Source of the DNA: Adiantum capillus-veneris
Lineage: Eukaryota > Streptophyta > Polypodiopsida > Polypodiales > Pteridaceae
Reading direction: 5' to 3'
Assembly: GCA_014529385.2 (NCBI GenBank)
Contig: CM043945.1
Span: 140,718,241-140,782,240, forward strand
Length of the DNA: 64,000 nucleotides
This document shows positions 12,090 to 22,229 of this stretch, one piece after another (within the stretch, counting starts at the first letter, position 1; the number at the start of each line of letters is the position of its first letter). A program made the position numbers and the translations under genes. Below the pieces are notes generated by a model. The model saw only the letters and a program-made list of their open reading frames with translations. It had not been told where the DNA came from and did no database searches.

Positions 12090-12351
12090 GATGCCAATAA
12101 TGAGAATGATGATCCCCGCATGTTTCCTTTCCATTTTGTGCGTCATATCCGTGTGAATATTTGTATTGATAGAAAAATCTTTTATCAGCAAAGAATAGCC
12201 CTGTTGTTTGGAGCCGAGAGACTTGGGAAATCTTGCGCTCTCCTCATCCTGTCATTCTACCCTTACTAGACTATTACCATTCCTTTGATGTGTCGATCTT
12301 CATCCTATTTTGAGCTAAGTTGTGCTAAAGCTCCAAATTGTAATTACCATA
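12090..12351 (+). pseudogene. Leader small-protein family member in G1, frameshifted
   Basis: The ATG at 12090 starts a frame with FHFVRHIRVNICIDRKI, YQQRIALLFGAERLG. This matches small ORF A of element G2 (FHYVRSIRINVWISRKI, FQQRIVFLFGPERLN) at protein level, while many codons differ at synonymous positions. At GGG in codon ERLGG the frame slips by one base. The original frame then stops at 12269, but the shifted frame gives EILRSPHPVILPLLDY and SFDVSIFILF with a TGA at 12349-12351, matching the family to its last residues. It lies directly between leader ORF 2 and gag. Function is unknown. Confidence 0.75.
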
Positions 12352-12404
12352 CTCTATTTTAAAATAAATTGGAGCTGTTTGTGTAATTGTTTACTCTCTC
12401 ACTT

Positions 12405-13256
12405 ATGGCCTTCCCTAATTTTTATGGTAAGCCTGGGGAGGTTGCTCCAGACTTTTTGGATAATTTGGAAATGGCCTTTCTGGTATCGGGAAGGGATGAC
12501 GAAGCTACTAAGTTAAGGGCCTTTCCTTTGGTCTTGAGGGAAGGTGCAAAATTATGGTATCAAACTTTGGCACCTGAAGAAAGAAGAGACTGGGAGTCCT
12601 TAAAGATGGCCTTCATCGAAGAATTTCGCCGCCATGAGCCTCCAGAGGAGATATGGAGACAGCTCTTAGAGCTACGCCAAACATCACCCAATGACTATAG
12701 AAGCTATGAAGGAAAGTTTTCCAACCTGTGGGAGAAATGGTGTGCATCACTAGGTGAAGGAGAAAGGGCGCCAGAATGCCGAAAGAAGGACTGTTTCCTG
12801 GCAGGGCTTTACCCCATCCTTCGAGAAAAGGTAAAAGGTAAATTCCCAGATACCTTTGATAAAGCTATGACTTATGCAAGGGAGAAGGATAGGAAGTTAA
12901 AATTCCAAGCTCAACTACAAGGGGGAATGGAGCCTCCACCGCTAGCTCAACCTACGGCAAGGGTAGCAGCAGGGACAGGAGCAACAGACCAAGAGTCCTC
13001 TCAACAAGAATTACTTCAACAAATCACCAATCAACTAGAGAGCCTGTCCATCAATCTGGTTCAAGGTGTAAGGGCTCCCCAGCCAGGAAATGAACGAAAT
13101 AGACAAGAAGGACAAAGGCAAGCACGTGAGTACATTTGCTACAACTGTGGAGAGGTAGGTCACGGCATGTATTATTGCCCCCATCCACGACGCTATCAAG
13201 GAAATGGTAATCAAAGACGGCCTCCGTCGCCAGCAAGTCACTCCTCCTCGAGCTAG
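12405..13256 (+). pseudogene. gag: G1 gag (gypsy), 3' part frameshifted
   Basis: Gag forms the particle core and binds the genomic RNA. The ATG at 12405 opens MAFPNFYGKPGEVAPDFLDN. The retrotransposon Gag domain follows (KLWYQTLAPEERRDWESLKMAF, then FLAGLYPILREKV), and then a zinc knuckle CYNCGEVGHGMYYC (CX2CX4HX4C) at about 13137-13178. The frame ends at a TAG at 13254-13256. The proline-rich continuation is in another frame, and further shifts near 13370, 13500 and 13650 plus TAA codons at 13448-13450 and 13499-13501 separate it from the protease. Confidence 0.88.
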
Positions 13257-13665
13257 GCCACTAAATGGACAAAATGCACACGTGGCTCCACCAATCCAAA
13301 TATTGAGACCCCCTCCTCCACCACCACAAGCACCACAGAGATCCCTCCACTACCATCGGGAGGGGAGGACAGGCTGTCTCTGTCATAAGTCTTGACAATG
13401 GTAAGGATAAAGGGAAAGAAAAAATGGAGGAAGCTGTTGCATGCCAATAAAGAGAGTTAGGAGACAAAGAACTGATGAAATGGAAGCTTAGAGCCGGATA
13501 AAGGGAATGAGGGTTCCTCCCAAGTGATAGGAGACAAGAAAAGGAAGAGTAGGTCAAGGAGGCACATAGGAGTAGAAGACTTTCCACTTGGGGTAGGATC
13601 CATACCTTACGACCTGGTAGCAGATGTGATAAGCAAGGACCAAAGATTTCATGGCAGCAACTCCT
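13257..13665 (+). pseudogene. G1 gag-pol linker, multiply broken
   Basis: Short pieces of one former reading frame can be followed by switching frames. A proline-rich part (about 13260-13365) is followed by a Lys-rich part ending at the TAA at 13448. Then comes a piece containing FPLGVGSIPYDLVADV (about 13578-13630), which in related gypsy elements precedes the protease. The number of breaks is high compared with the rest of G1. Confidence 0.6.
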
Positions 13666-15275
13666 CCACCTTTCCCCAAAGATGCGTAGAACCTGGTCTA
13701 AGATGGTCAGCACCAGGAGGGCTAAGGCAAAGTCAGTTGGGTCTATTAGTGCAAGAGGCATGAAGGATATCGTGCCAGTCATTGATGCAGAGATTAAGAG
13801 TCAGCGAGTCTCCAATGTGTACGTAGATGGTGGAGCCGAGATTTGTGTTATGACAGAGAAATTAATGCACAGGTTGGGTTTGGAAGTAAACGAGCAAACT
13901 TCCTTACAAGCTAAGATGGCAAATAATGTAAGGGTGGCTTGTGTGGGAAAGGTTAATGGAGTGAAGGTTTCAGCTTTTGGTGTGGCAATCTCAATTGATG
14001 CTTATGTGATCCCAACTAAGGGGGAGGGCTATCCGCTAATCCTTGGAAGACCTTGGCTTATGGCTATGAAAGCTAGGCAAGATTGGGAGACAGGTTCCCT
14101 TGAGTTGCGACCAAATCATAAGGTAGGTGGCAAGCAACAAAAAATTGTGTATGACATGAAGCAGGGTAGACAACAAGACCTAGAGATGGAGACTTCTATG
14201 GATGAATGGAGCACAAGCAGCTGCTCTTCATCTGAGGATGAGTCATCTGAGGAGGATGCTAGCTCTTTGGAAGTCATGGGTATAATACTGCGAAACCCAG
14301 AAGGAGAAGGTGGTCAAGACTCTCTAAACAAGGAAGAAGCCACAGGCTTAGAGGAAATGCTAGCTAAGGACCTACTAGAAGAAGAGAGAGAACCCTATTT
14401 GCAGGTACTAAAGAAGCATGCTGGACTCTTTATAACTGATTATGAGCACATTAAAGGAGTGACGGTAACCCAACACCATATCCAATTAAAGGAAGGTGCC
14501 AAACCAGTGGTGCAAAGGATAAGGAGATTAGGGCTAGTGCAACAAGATGCACTCTTAAAAGAAGTAAAAAGATTACTCCAGGCAGGATTTATCTACCCAG
14601 TGGAAGATTCTGAGTGGGTGTCTCCAGTTGTGGTAGCACCAAAGAAAAATGGGAGGTGGAGGGTATGTGTGGATTACAAGCCTCTAAACGCAGCCACAAA
14701 AAAGGGACCATTTTCCTTTGACTTTTCAAGATGAAATACTAAATGAAGTGGCTGGTCATGAAAGGTACACAGTGTGTGATGGGTACTCAGGCTACTTCCA
14801 AATCAAAATTGCAGATGAAGACCAAAGAAATACTACGTTCATAACACCTTGGGGGTGTTTTTCTTATAGAGTTATGCCTTTTGGTTTAACTAATGCCCCA
14901 GCTACTTTCCAGAGGTTTATGAACTTGGTGTTTCAACCTTACTTTGGTAAGTCCATACGAGTATTCATTGATGATTTTTGCATTTACAGCTCTAGGAAAG
15001 TACATCTGTCCAAGGTTGATGAAGGTTTCACCCGTCTCGCCCAATTGGGTGGGCAATTGAATAAAGACAAGTGCCACATAGGTGAGAGCAAGGTCACTCT
15101 ACTAGGCCATGTTGTGTCTCAAGATGGTATTGAGGCTGATCCTGAAAAGGTAAAGACATTGTTAGCTTTACCTACTCCTTCAAACGTGAAGCAACTAGTC
15201 TCCTTCATTCAAAAGGTTCGCTACATGGGACGATTCATACATCTCCTTTCTTAGGAAATCTATCCTTTGCAGTAG
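13666..15275 (+). pseudogene. pol: G1 pol: aspartic protease and reverse transcriptase
   Basis: The protease carries VYVDGGAEICVM with a D-G-G active site, a form seen in plant gypsy elements. A Ser/Glu-rich linker follows, then RT begins with VVVAPKKNGRWRVCVDYKPLN. The frame breaks at about 14712-14720 and continues with YTVCDGYSGYFQI, PFGLTNAPATFQRFM and the catalytic FIDD in VFIDDFCIYS. After the thumb region two in-frame TAG codons (15252-15254 and 15273-15275) separate RT from RNase H. Both sit where a glutamine codon CAG would be expected, which is an inference from family pattern. Confidence 0.88.
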
Positions 15276-15293
15276 CTCACTAAACACACTACA

Positions 15294-17597
15294 TTGACAT
15301 GGAGTGAGGAGGGTGAAAGGTGCTTTCAAGAAGTTAAAACCATTTTGAGCTCATTGCTTGTCGTCCTACAACCCACATGGGGTGAATTATTCTATGTAAA
15401 TCCTAGTGTAGGTCCAGAAGCTCTAGGAGCTGTCTTGATGCAAAAAGACCCAAAGACATCTCTCATGAGACCAGTCTACTTCTCTAGTAGAGTGATGACA
15501 GCTACTGAAAAGGGTTTCAGCGCAACTGAGCAATTGGTGCTAGCTCTTAAGTTTGCAGTGGAGAAGTTTCGGGCTTACTTGCTTCTGAGACAATTTGTGG
15601 TGATCACAACTGAGGAGGTTTTTTCATATGCCCTAAAACACATGGGATTGTCTCAAAGAATAGCAAAGTGGGTGGTGCAACTTCAAGAGTTTGACTACAC
15701 ACTACAAGTAGAGGATTCCACCCGTGCTTGTTTGGCAGATGTCCTCACACAAAGGTGTTATGAGAAGGCCAAGAAAGAGGCACCTAGTAAGGTACCGCCT
15801 ATCCCGGAGCCTGAAGTTCTACTGGGAGCACACAATCTGTATTTTGATGGGGCTTACAAGAGGACCAAAGACAAGGCATCAGCAGGCATAGTAATATTAG
15901 GTCCAGAGAAGGAGAAGATCTTTGCAAAAGGGTTTCATCTAAAAGAGGTTCATTCTAACAATGAGGCAGAGTACCATGCCCTTGTTTTAGGGTTGCAATG
16001 TTGTCTTTCTCAGGGCATCACAAAGCTAAATGTTTTTGGTGACTCCATGTTGATTGTTAAGAAAATGGTTGGTGTATGGGCCTGTAAAAATGAGAAATTG
16101 TCTGTTAAGATGAGGGAAGCAAAGGCCTTGTTGAAGGGTTTTAAAGAAGTTCGAGTGCACTTTGTACCTAGAGATCAAAATCGAGAAGCAGATGCCTTAG
16201 CAGGTGAAGAACTACAAACTCGCATAGTAGGTGCTATCCTTGTGAAAAGTCCTTTATACCAGGGAAAGGAGGAGCTGCATGATTTACTTTACTTTCTTGA
16301 GCATTGTGAAGCACCCTCTGGTATGAGTAAAAGTGAACGTAGGTGGTTGGCAAAAAAGGCTTCCAGCTATAGCTTAGTGAATGAGGACTTGTATTGTAGA
16401 GGGAAAGATGTTGTCTTAAGGAGAGTTCCTGCATCCCAAGAGATAAAGGATATTTTGTTTAGTTGTCATGAAGGTGTGTGTGGTGGCCACTTTGCACAAG
16501 AGATTACTAGCAGAAAGATTTTACAAGCAGGGTTCACGTGGCCAAGCCTCCATCGAGATGTACAACATTGGTGCCGCACATGTGAGGTTTGCCAAAGAGC
16601 TGGACCAAGGCGTCTTACCCATGAAAATCAGCATCCAATCAAAACCTATGGGCCATTTGAAAAATGGGGGATAGATGCAATAGGGCCACTACCTTGCACT
16701 CAATCAGGGAAGGAATACATCATTATGGGGATGGAGTACATGACCAGATGGGCAGAAGCTCGTCCCACAAAGCGCATCACAGCCAAGGACGCGAGTGATT
16801 TCATTTTTGAATGCCTTTGTTGCCATTTTGGCACACCTTTGGAGATTCTCTCGGATAGGGGACCGGGATTTCGAGCTGATTTAGTCGGGCAATTGATGAG
16901 CAAGTTAAAAATCAAGCGCAGGCACTCTACAACATACTACCCTCATTGCAATGGTCTTGTGAAAAAGGTAAATGGTCTTATATGTAAAATCATCACTAAG
17001 CAAGTGCATTTACATCCTAAGGCATCGGACAAACACCTAGATGCAGCACTTTGGGCCTACAGAACATCCTTTAAAACATCCTTAGGGCATACACCTTTTC
17101 ACTTGGTTTACGGGCAAGAGGCACTATTGCCTATAGAAGTGGAGCTAGCGAGCCTCCGAGTTCTAAAAGCACATCAAGAGGATAGTCAAGAGAAGCAGGT
17201 GGAAGGAAGAATCATCGATTTGGAGAGGTTAGGGCTAGATCGAGAGTCAGCAGTGAAGTACTATGCAGCTCAGGCAGAGAAGAAACGAAAGAAGTTCAAT
17301 CGTAACCTTGTCAAGAAAGGTATCAAGGAAGGTTCTTTAGTGCTCAGATACGACAATTGCTTTGATCGCAGGGAGGATGGTAAGTTCTTGCTTAAGTGGG
17401 AAGGCCCTTTTGTAGTGATACAGAGGTTCTCAAATGATAGTTACCAACTAGGTGACCTAGATGGTAAGGTACATCAGACCCCGGTAAATGGTTGGCGATT
17501 GAAGGCCTACCAATGTCGTCTTTCACAGCCATATGCTGGTGAAATCAATGCTAAGGATGGTTCAGAGGAGAGCTCATCATATTCGAGCTCCAACTAA
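15294..17597 (+). CDS. pol: G1 pol: RNase H, second (archaeal-type) RNase H and integrase
   Basis: A 767-aa open frame in phase with the RT. The ordinary RNase H is at about aa 25-145, but its first catalytic aspartate is asparagine (FYVN, aa 36). An archaeal/plant-type RNase H follows at aa 181-305 with its acidic residues in place (YFDG D185, NNEAEY, FGDS D250, READ D300), the hallmark of Tat elements. Integrase has H392, H399, C430 and C433. Its DDE has D461 and D521, but the last residue is lysine (GLVKK, aa 557, codon 16962-16964), so this integrase should be inactive. The C-terminal domain contains KWEGPFVVIQ. It ends in a Ser-rich tail before the A-rich 3' untranslated part. Confidence 0.93.
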   Translation: MTWSEEGERCFQEVKTILSSLLVVLQPTWGELFYVNPSVGPEALGAVLMQKDPKTSLMRPVYFSSRVMTATEKGFSATEQLVLALKFAVEKFRAYLLLRQFVVITTEEVFSYALKHMGLSQRIAKWVVQLQEFDYTLQVEDSTRACLADVLTQRCYEKAKKEAPSKVPPIPEPEVLLGAHNLYFDGAYKRTKDKASAGIVILGPEKEKIFAKGFHLKEVHSNNEAEYHALVLGLQCCLSQGITKLNVFGDSMLIVKKMVGVWACKNEKLSVKMREAKALLKGFKEVRVHFVPRDQNREADALAGEELQTRIVGAILVKSPLYQGKEELHDLLYFLEHCEAPSGMSKSERRWLAKKASSYSLVNEDLYCRGKDVVLRRVPASQEIKDILFSCHEGVCGGHFAQEITSRKILQAGFTWPSLHRDVQHWCRTCEVCQRAGPRRLTHENQHPIKTYGPFEKWGIDAIGPLPCTQSGKEYIIMGMEYMTRWAEARPTKRITAKDASDFIFECLCCHFGTPLEILSDRGPGFRADLVGQLMSKLKIKRRHSTTYYPHCNGLVKKVNGLICKIITKQVHLHPKASDKHLDAALWAYRTSFKTSLGHTPFHLVYGQEALLPIEVELASLRVLKAHQEDSQEKQVEGRIIDLERLGLDRESAVKYYAAQAEKKRKKFNRNLVKKGIKEGSLVLRYDNCFDRREDGKFLLKWEGPFVVIQRFSNDSYQLGDLDGKVHQTPVNGWRLKAYQCRLSQPYAGEINAKDGSEESSSYSSSN

Positions 17598-17963
17598 GGT
17601 AACAATCATGTACATAGTCGTTTATAAAATTATTTTATAAAAAAAAAAAGAGAAGGCAAACAAAAAAAAGAAAAAAAAAAGGAAAAAAAGAGAAGAAAAA
17701 AAGAAAAAAACAGAATGCTACCAGTGAAAGCGGATATTGACAATGGATGGGGTATGGCTTTCAAGGGTCTAGGAGACCAGTTGTTAGTCATGGATGGATA
17801 CAATTATTCATCAGAAAGGACTAAACACGGTGCATCAGCCAAGAAAGCAGTAACATGGCAAATTCAATTGGTACCAGGTGGGTAAGTATTCAAGAGAACC
17901 CTATTGTAGCACAACCTACAGCTAGAGGCATCAAATACCTCTAGCTTAAGGGGGAGGGCTATA
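17598..17963 (+). other. G1 3' untranslated region with A-rich tract and polypurine tract
   Basis: An A-rich stretch broken by G lies at about 17636-17710. The polypurine tract AAGGGGGAGGGCTATA ends directly at the 3' LTR. No gene. Confidence 0.75.
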
Positions 17964-19495
17964 TGATGCATGGTTTTTAGGACCCCTTTTGAAGATGCAA
18001 TAAAGGCACAGTCAGTTGTTGGGGAGATGAAGATACTCTAGTCCAAGGGATCTCGAAAGAGAAGAAAAATCTACTTCACAAGCACCAAAGAGTAAAAAGT
18101 GCCATGGACAGAAGATACGTGGGAACGAGCTCTTATGCATGCCTACAACCTATATCTTACAGAATAGCCCATTCTAGGTGTGAATTTCTAGTGAAATTTA
18201 CACGAGGATGTTCGTGTGGACTCACAGCACAGCATACTCCGTTTTCACTTTTTTACCGACAGTAAATATTTTTTACCACAGTAAATATTTTTTACCTACA
18301 GTAAATATTTTTCACCTACATGGTAAATACAAATCACTTTTTACCTACAGTAACTTTTTTTACCCATGGTAAATATTTTTTACTGCACCATAAGTATTTG
18401 GTAGGTAACAGTTCATTGTTACTAGAAGCAGTGATTGGGCATCAACAATGCAGTTACAGGAGGAGAAAAGGGGAAAATCTTATGGTAAAGGTGAGTCAAC
18501 AGGGATAAAGAATTTTGAGTTGAAAAGAGACATGCTGATTTTTTCAAAGAACACATGTCAAAAGAAGCCATGGTTGAGGATTTTTTGAGGATTTGATATT
18601 CAGGAGAACCCAGCTGCCACCTCCCCCCCGCAGGTCCCCCCCTGACATGTGCAGAACCTCCAGTTTCAACAGCCACCTTACCTGCTCTTAAATGCTGGTC
18701 AATGCCTTATCCCTATGTGTCACAATCAGAAAAATCATCATTTACCCTCCCCTCTCACATCACTCTAGAGAATATCTTGATGGTGACATATCAGGTGACC
18801 TCAATCTGTTGACCACCCTAAGAAAAACGTAACCCCAATCAACGGATTTAAGCATGTTTATCCCTAATCCTAAACCCTCTCAGAAACCTATATAAGGAGG
18901 CCTTCTCTCACTCAAAACCAACACTTCACCCACTTCACCAAGCAATGAAGCTATGACGACATTGCTCACAACGAGGAGCTATGGATGGAGCTCTACTCTC
19001 TCTCCCTCTCTCTCTCTCTCCCTCTAGTATGCTATATTACTAGCCTTAAAACCTAAATAAGGAGTCTTCTCTCATGCTCCATGGCCACCATCCTTGCCAT
19101 CATTCTCTAAGGTATTGATGTGTTGCTAGTAGGATCATACCTACTTGCTAGGTTGATTGTTTTTTACAAAGGATTATGCCGTCCTTGGCTTGCTTCTCTA
19201 TATCCTTGTTATGTATGATCAGATGACGTTGTATTGTTAAGCTGATGCCTTGTGTATATATATGCTACATAAGGTCCTAAGCTTCGTTTCTATGTGTTTT
19301 GCCATATGTTTTGATGGCATCGTAATGCCAGAAGTCTCACTTGCCTATGTGCACTATGTGTGAGGTCCCTAAACCTCTTAATTTAGGGTGGTGCCCCCTT
19401 TGTTTTGTTCTTTGCTTGTTTGCATGAGGCGTGGCTTGTGGAGTGTGCATGAGTACAGAGGCCACCCCATTGCACTTCTCTTTTTCCCGCTATCA
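17964..19495 (+). repeat. 3' LTR of G1 (1532 bp)
   Basis: Pairs with 9502-11031 at high identity, with scattered single-base changes and small length differences in homopolymers. TATATAAGG at 18889-18897. Confidence 0.95.
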
Positions 19496-19500
19496 AATAC

Positions 19501-20287
19501 GCGTTGAATATGCTCGAGAAGTATGGAATGACAGCGTGCAAACCGGTTGATACACCTCTTGATCAAAATGTGAAGTTGTTTGATGATGGACATTACATTG
19601 AGGATGTCACTATGTACCGCAAGATGGTTGGAAGCCTTATTTACTTGACAATAACAAGGCCAGATTTGAGTTATGCAGTGGGTTTTGTGAGTCAATTCAT
19701 GCAAAATCCATGTAAAAGTCATCTTGATGCAGTGAGACGGATTATGAGATATGTGAAAGCCACTGTCAGTTATGGAATGTTTTATGAAAAGAATGGGAAG
19801 CTTTGTCTTTATGGTTACATAGATGCAGATTGGGCAGGAGATTTTATGGATAGAAGATCTACAAGTGGTTATGCATTTTCCATTGGCAATGGTATGATAA
19901 GTTGGAGTAGCAAGAAGCAATCAACTGTAGCATTATCATGTACAGAAGCTGAATATCGTGGAGCAGCTTTGGCAGCATGTGAAGAGTCATACTTATGGTA
20001 GACTTTGGTTTTGACTATCTTGACAGTGTCATTATATATTGTGACAATATTAGCAGCATCATGTTGGCAAAGAATCCAGTTTACCATGCTCGCACTAAAC
20101 ACATTGAGGTACATTATCACTTCATTAGAGAAAAAGTTTTGGCAAATGAGATTGATTTGGTGTATGCGAAGACAAATGATCATGTTGCGGATATATTCAC
20201 AAAAGCTCTTGGAAAGGAGAAGTTTTGCTACTTTCGTGAAGCTTTGGGAATCCATCATATGCAAGCTCACTCTGAGCTTGAGGGGGA
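19501..20287 (+). pseudogene. pol: C1 pol, 3' part: RNase H
   Basis: Resumes the copia polyprotein after G1. NMLEKYGM and CKPVDTPLDQN are the usual RT/RNase H connection. RNase H motifs are DADWAGD, RRSTSGY, ISWSSKKQ and SCTEAEYRG. The first frame stops at 19999-20001. A shift then gives YCDNISSIMLAKNPVYHARTKHI (limited here to its motifs YCDN, HARTKHI and ADIFTKAL), the normal end of copia pol, just before the polypurine tract. Confidence 0.9.
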
Positions 20288-20288
20288 G

Positions 20289-20521
20289 TGTTAAAGAATA
20301 TGATGTTAAAGAATATTTCCATTGTGCTATGGGCGGCTGGACACTGACTATACTATGTTGTAAATATACTTTGGATAATAGTTAAAAAAGAGAAGAAGAG
20401 AAGAGCAGCTCGTTGAATGGCTGCTACTACAGGGTAACGATTGTGTGTGTGTGTCTCGATGTGTGTTGGTGTGTGTGTGTAGTCTTATTTCCTACCTTCT
20501 CCATCACCTGCGCACTCTACA
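20289..20521 (+). repeat. 3' LTR of C1 (233 bp)
   Basis: Same ends as the 5' LTR and followed by the duplicated target TTCCT (20522-20526). A few substitutions and a shorter GT tract. Confidence 0.93.
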
Positions 20522-20526
20522 TTCCT

Positions 20527-20960
20527 CTGATAAACAAACCGAATGTGAGATTCATCAAAACTAATGAATCCATAAGAATTCTGATAGACTATGCTCATGA
20601 GGATTGTAAAGATTCACAAATGGGGATCTTAATAAGTGTGTAGAGCCCTATGCTAGAGAGGAAAATTCCATAAGAAACTCTCTGCCTTCACATATACAGA
20701 TGCACAATGAGTGCAAATTTTGATGGTAGATAAGTATGAAAGAGAGTACAAACTTGTTGATCCAATTGACTTACAACAATACACATACAAAGGTACTCCA
20801 AATTCTACTTACTTTCAGTCAAAAACAATGCTAGAGCACTCATCCTAGAGGATTCCAACAGGGTTTTCTCCAAGACAAGATGAGAGAGCGAGAGACGTCC
20901 TTGACAGAGACCACAAACTCGTTAGATTAATGATTGGACCACATTGACTAAGAACATATC
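20527..20960. other. Unassigned stretch
   Basis: No supported gene. It may be the degraded 5' leader of the gag remnant that follows. Confidence 0.4.
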
Positions 20961-20965
20961 AAGTG

Positions 20966-21485
20966 GCCCAACGTGTCAAGACAATGTATAGTAGGTTGGG
21001 GGATCCATATGCTCATGTTTCACTCTTCAAACAAGTTTTGAGAGCTGAATAGATTGCAGATTTTCATATTCAGTATGAGGGATTTGGCTTAACATTAGAA
21101 GAGATAGCTTTGACGTGGTTCCAACCACTCAACAAAGACAATTTTCCAAACATAGCACAAATCCTATAAGAATTTGTAGAGGAGTTCTTGAAAAGGGGGA
21201 TCAAGCACAACACGGTGTCACAGATCTACACTTTCAAACAGAAAAAGAACGAGAGAGTGAAGGAAGCTTTTATTTTCTTCGAATAGTACATAGAGAGATA
21301 TCTTATGAGAGAGCTACCATACGAGAAGAGATTATCAGCTCTCTTCATTGAGGGATTGAAGAATGAGACTCTAAAACAGGACCTACATCATGACAAGACT
21401 TTGGCTTGTCAATTAACATCGATGTGTACTCCACCTGATAGATCTATTCGAGCTTAAGAACAAGCACCCCAGGAATGCCAATAGG
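20966..21485 (+). pseudogene. Decayed gypsy gag fragment
   Basis: One frame reads as Ty3/gypsy Gag with repeated stops: DPYAHVSLFKQVLRAE, a TAG at 21050-21052, then FHIQYEGFGLTLEEIALTWF. After a TAA at 21167-21169 and the motif FVEEFLKRGIKHNTVSQIY there is a TAG at 21284-21286, and then LFIEGLKNETLKQDL. The frame itself is otherwise undisturbed over about 500 bp, so decay is mostly by substitution. No LTR, zinc knuckle or pol was found next to it. Confidence 0.75.
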
Positions 21486-21616
21486 TGGGTCGTACCTGAG
21501 ATCGGACAATGTCTCTTAGTCAATGTGTGTGGCTCATAGCTCGTATATGGAAATTAGTGTTCAATCATGGTGAAAATGATGAAGACTCATTACAAGAGGT
21601 TGTGTGCTCTTATGAC

Positions 21617-21840
21617 GCTGTTAGCGACGAAAATACACTGGGTTTTTATAACCCCCGGCGTCGCTAAAACCGTCGCTACGAGCGTCGCTACGAGAGCGTC
21701 TCTATATGCGTCGCTATATAGAGACGCTCATAGCGACGCTCATAGCGACGGTTATAGCGACGTTTACACAGAAGACTATAGCGACGCTCATAGCGACGCT
21801 ACGCTACAGAGCCATAAATAGCGACGGTTATAGCGACGCC
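21617..21840. repeat. GCGACG/CGTCGC subterminal repeat cluster of a DNA transposon
   Basis: At least ten copies of TAGCGACG or its complement CGTCGCTA lie in about 220 bp, on both strands. TTAGCGACG at 21628 pairs with CGTCGCTAA near 21660 across a short loop. Dense subterminal repeats of this kind, next to a gene with a Transposase_24-like exon, fit one end of a CACTA (En/Spm) element. I could not fix the terminal CACTA bases or the other end. Confidence 0.6.
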
Positions 21841-21848
21841 CGAGAGAA

Positions 21849-21908
21849 TTTTTTTTTGGTGGCAGGGCATTCAATTTTTTTTGGTGGCAGGGCATTGAAT
21901 GCCCTGCC
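21849..21908. repeat. Short direct repeat ending in a 23-bp palindrome
   Basis: TTTTTTTTGGTGGCAGGGCATT occurs twice. The second copy runs into its own inverse, giving an 11-base inverted repeat (GGCAGGGCATT / AATGCCCTGCC) with one central base at 21886-21908. Confidence 0.85.
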
Positions 21909-22229
21909 ATCCATCAACCATATTGTACTTGATTCACTTTTTAAAAAAAGTGCAAGGGTAGATAATAGACCCAAAATAGTCACCCACAAGACGCATTGTT
22001 TGCAAAGTTGACAATTGTACACATCATAGGCAAAATGAATTGATTGGAAAATGTAATAATGACAATTGTACAATATCATAGGCATAAAGAATTGATTGGC
22101 AAAAGGAACTGCGGTGACAAATGTAATAATATACATGGTTCAAAAAGACGTATAAAATCCGTCTCATGATACATAAGCTATGAGAAACCCTAAACTAATG
22201 CTATCTAGCTACGGCTAAACTGACGTCGT

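Larger units (their letters stand above)
9502..19495 (+). mobile_element. Tat-lineage Ty3/gypsy retrotransposon G1 (about 10 kb), nested in C1
   Basis: LTRs at 9502-11031 and 17964-19495 begin TGATGCATGG and end CCGCTATCA. The target duplication AATAC lies at 9497-9501 and 19496-19500, which proves insertion into C1. A primer site starts TGGTGCCCCC at 11035, and a polypurine tract (AAGGGGGAGGG) lies at about 17948-17958. Order is leader ORFs, gag, protease, RT, RNase H, second archaeal-type RNase H, integrase. The extra RNase H places it in the Tat/Ogre group, where ORFs upstream of gag are also known. The LTRs differ by only a few per cent, so insertion is fairly recent, yet the polyprotein has many breaks. 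Confidence 0.95.
4818..20521 (+). mobile_element. Ty1/copia LTR retrotransposon C1, interrupted by gypsy element G1
   Basis: C1 has LTRs at 4818-5056 and 20289-20521, both starting TGTTAAAGAATATG and ending CTCTACA. The 5-bp target duplication TTCCT lies at 4813-4817 and 20522-20526. The primer binding site TGGTATCAGAGC (5060-5071) matches initiator tRNA-Met, and a polypurine tract (GAGGGGGAG) precedes the 3' LTR. Domain order is gag, protease, integrase, RT, RNase H, as in Ty1/copia. Without the inserted 10-kb G1 and its duplicated 5 bp, the element is about 5.7 kb. It is inactive because of several stops, frameshifts and the insertion. Confidence 0.95.
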
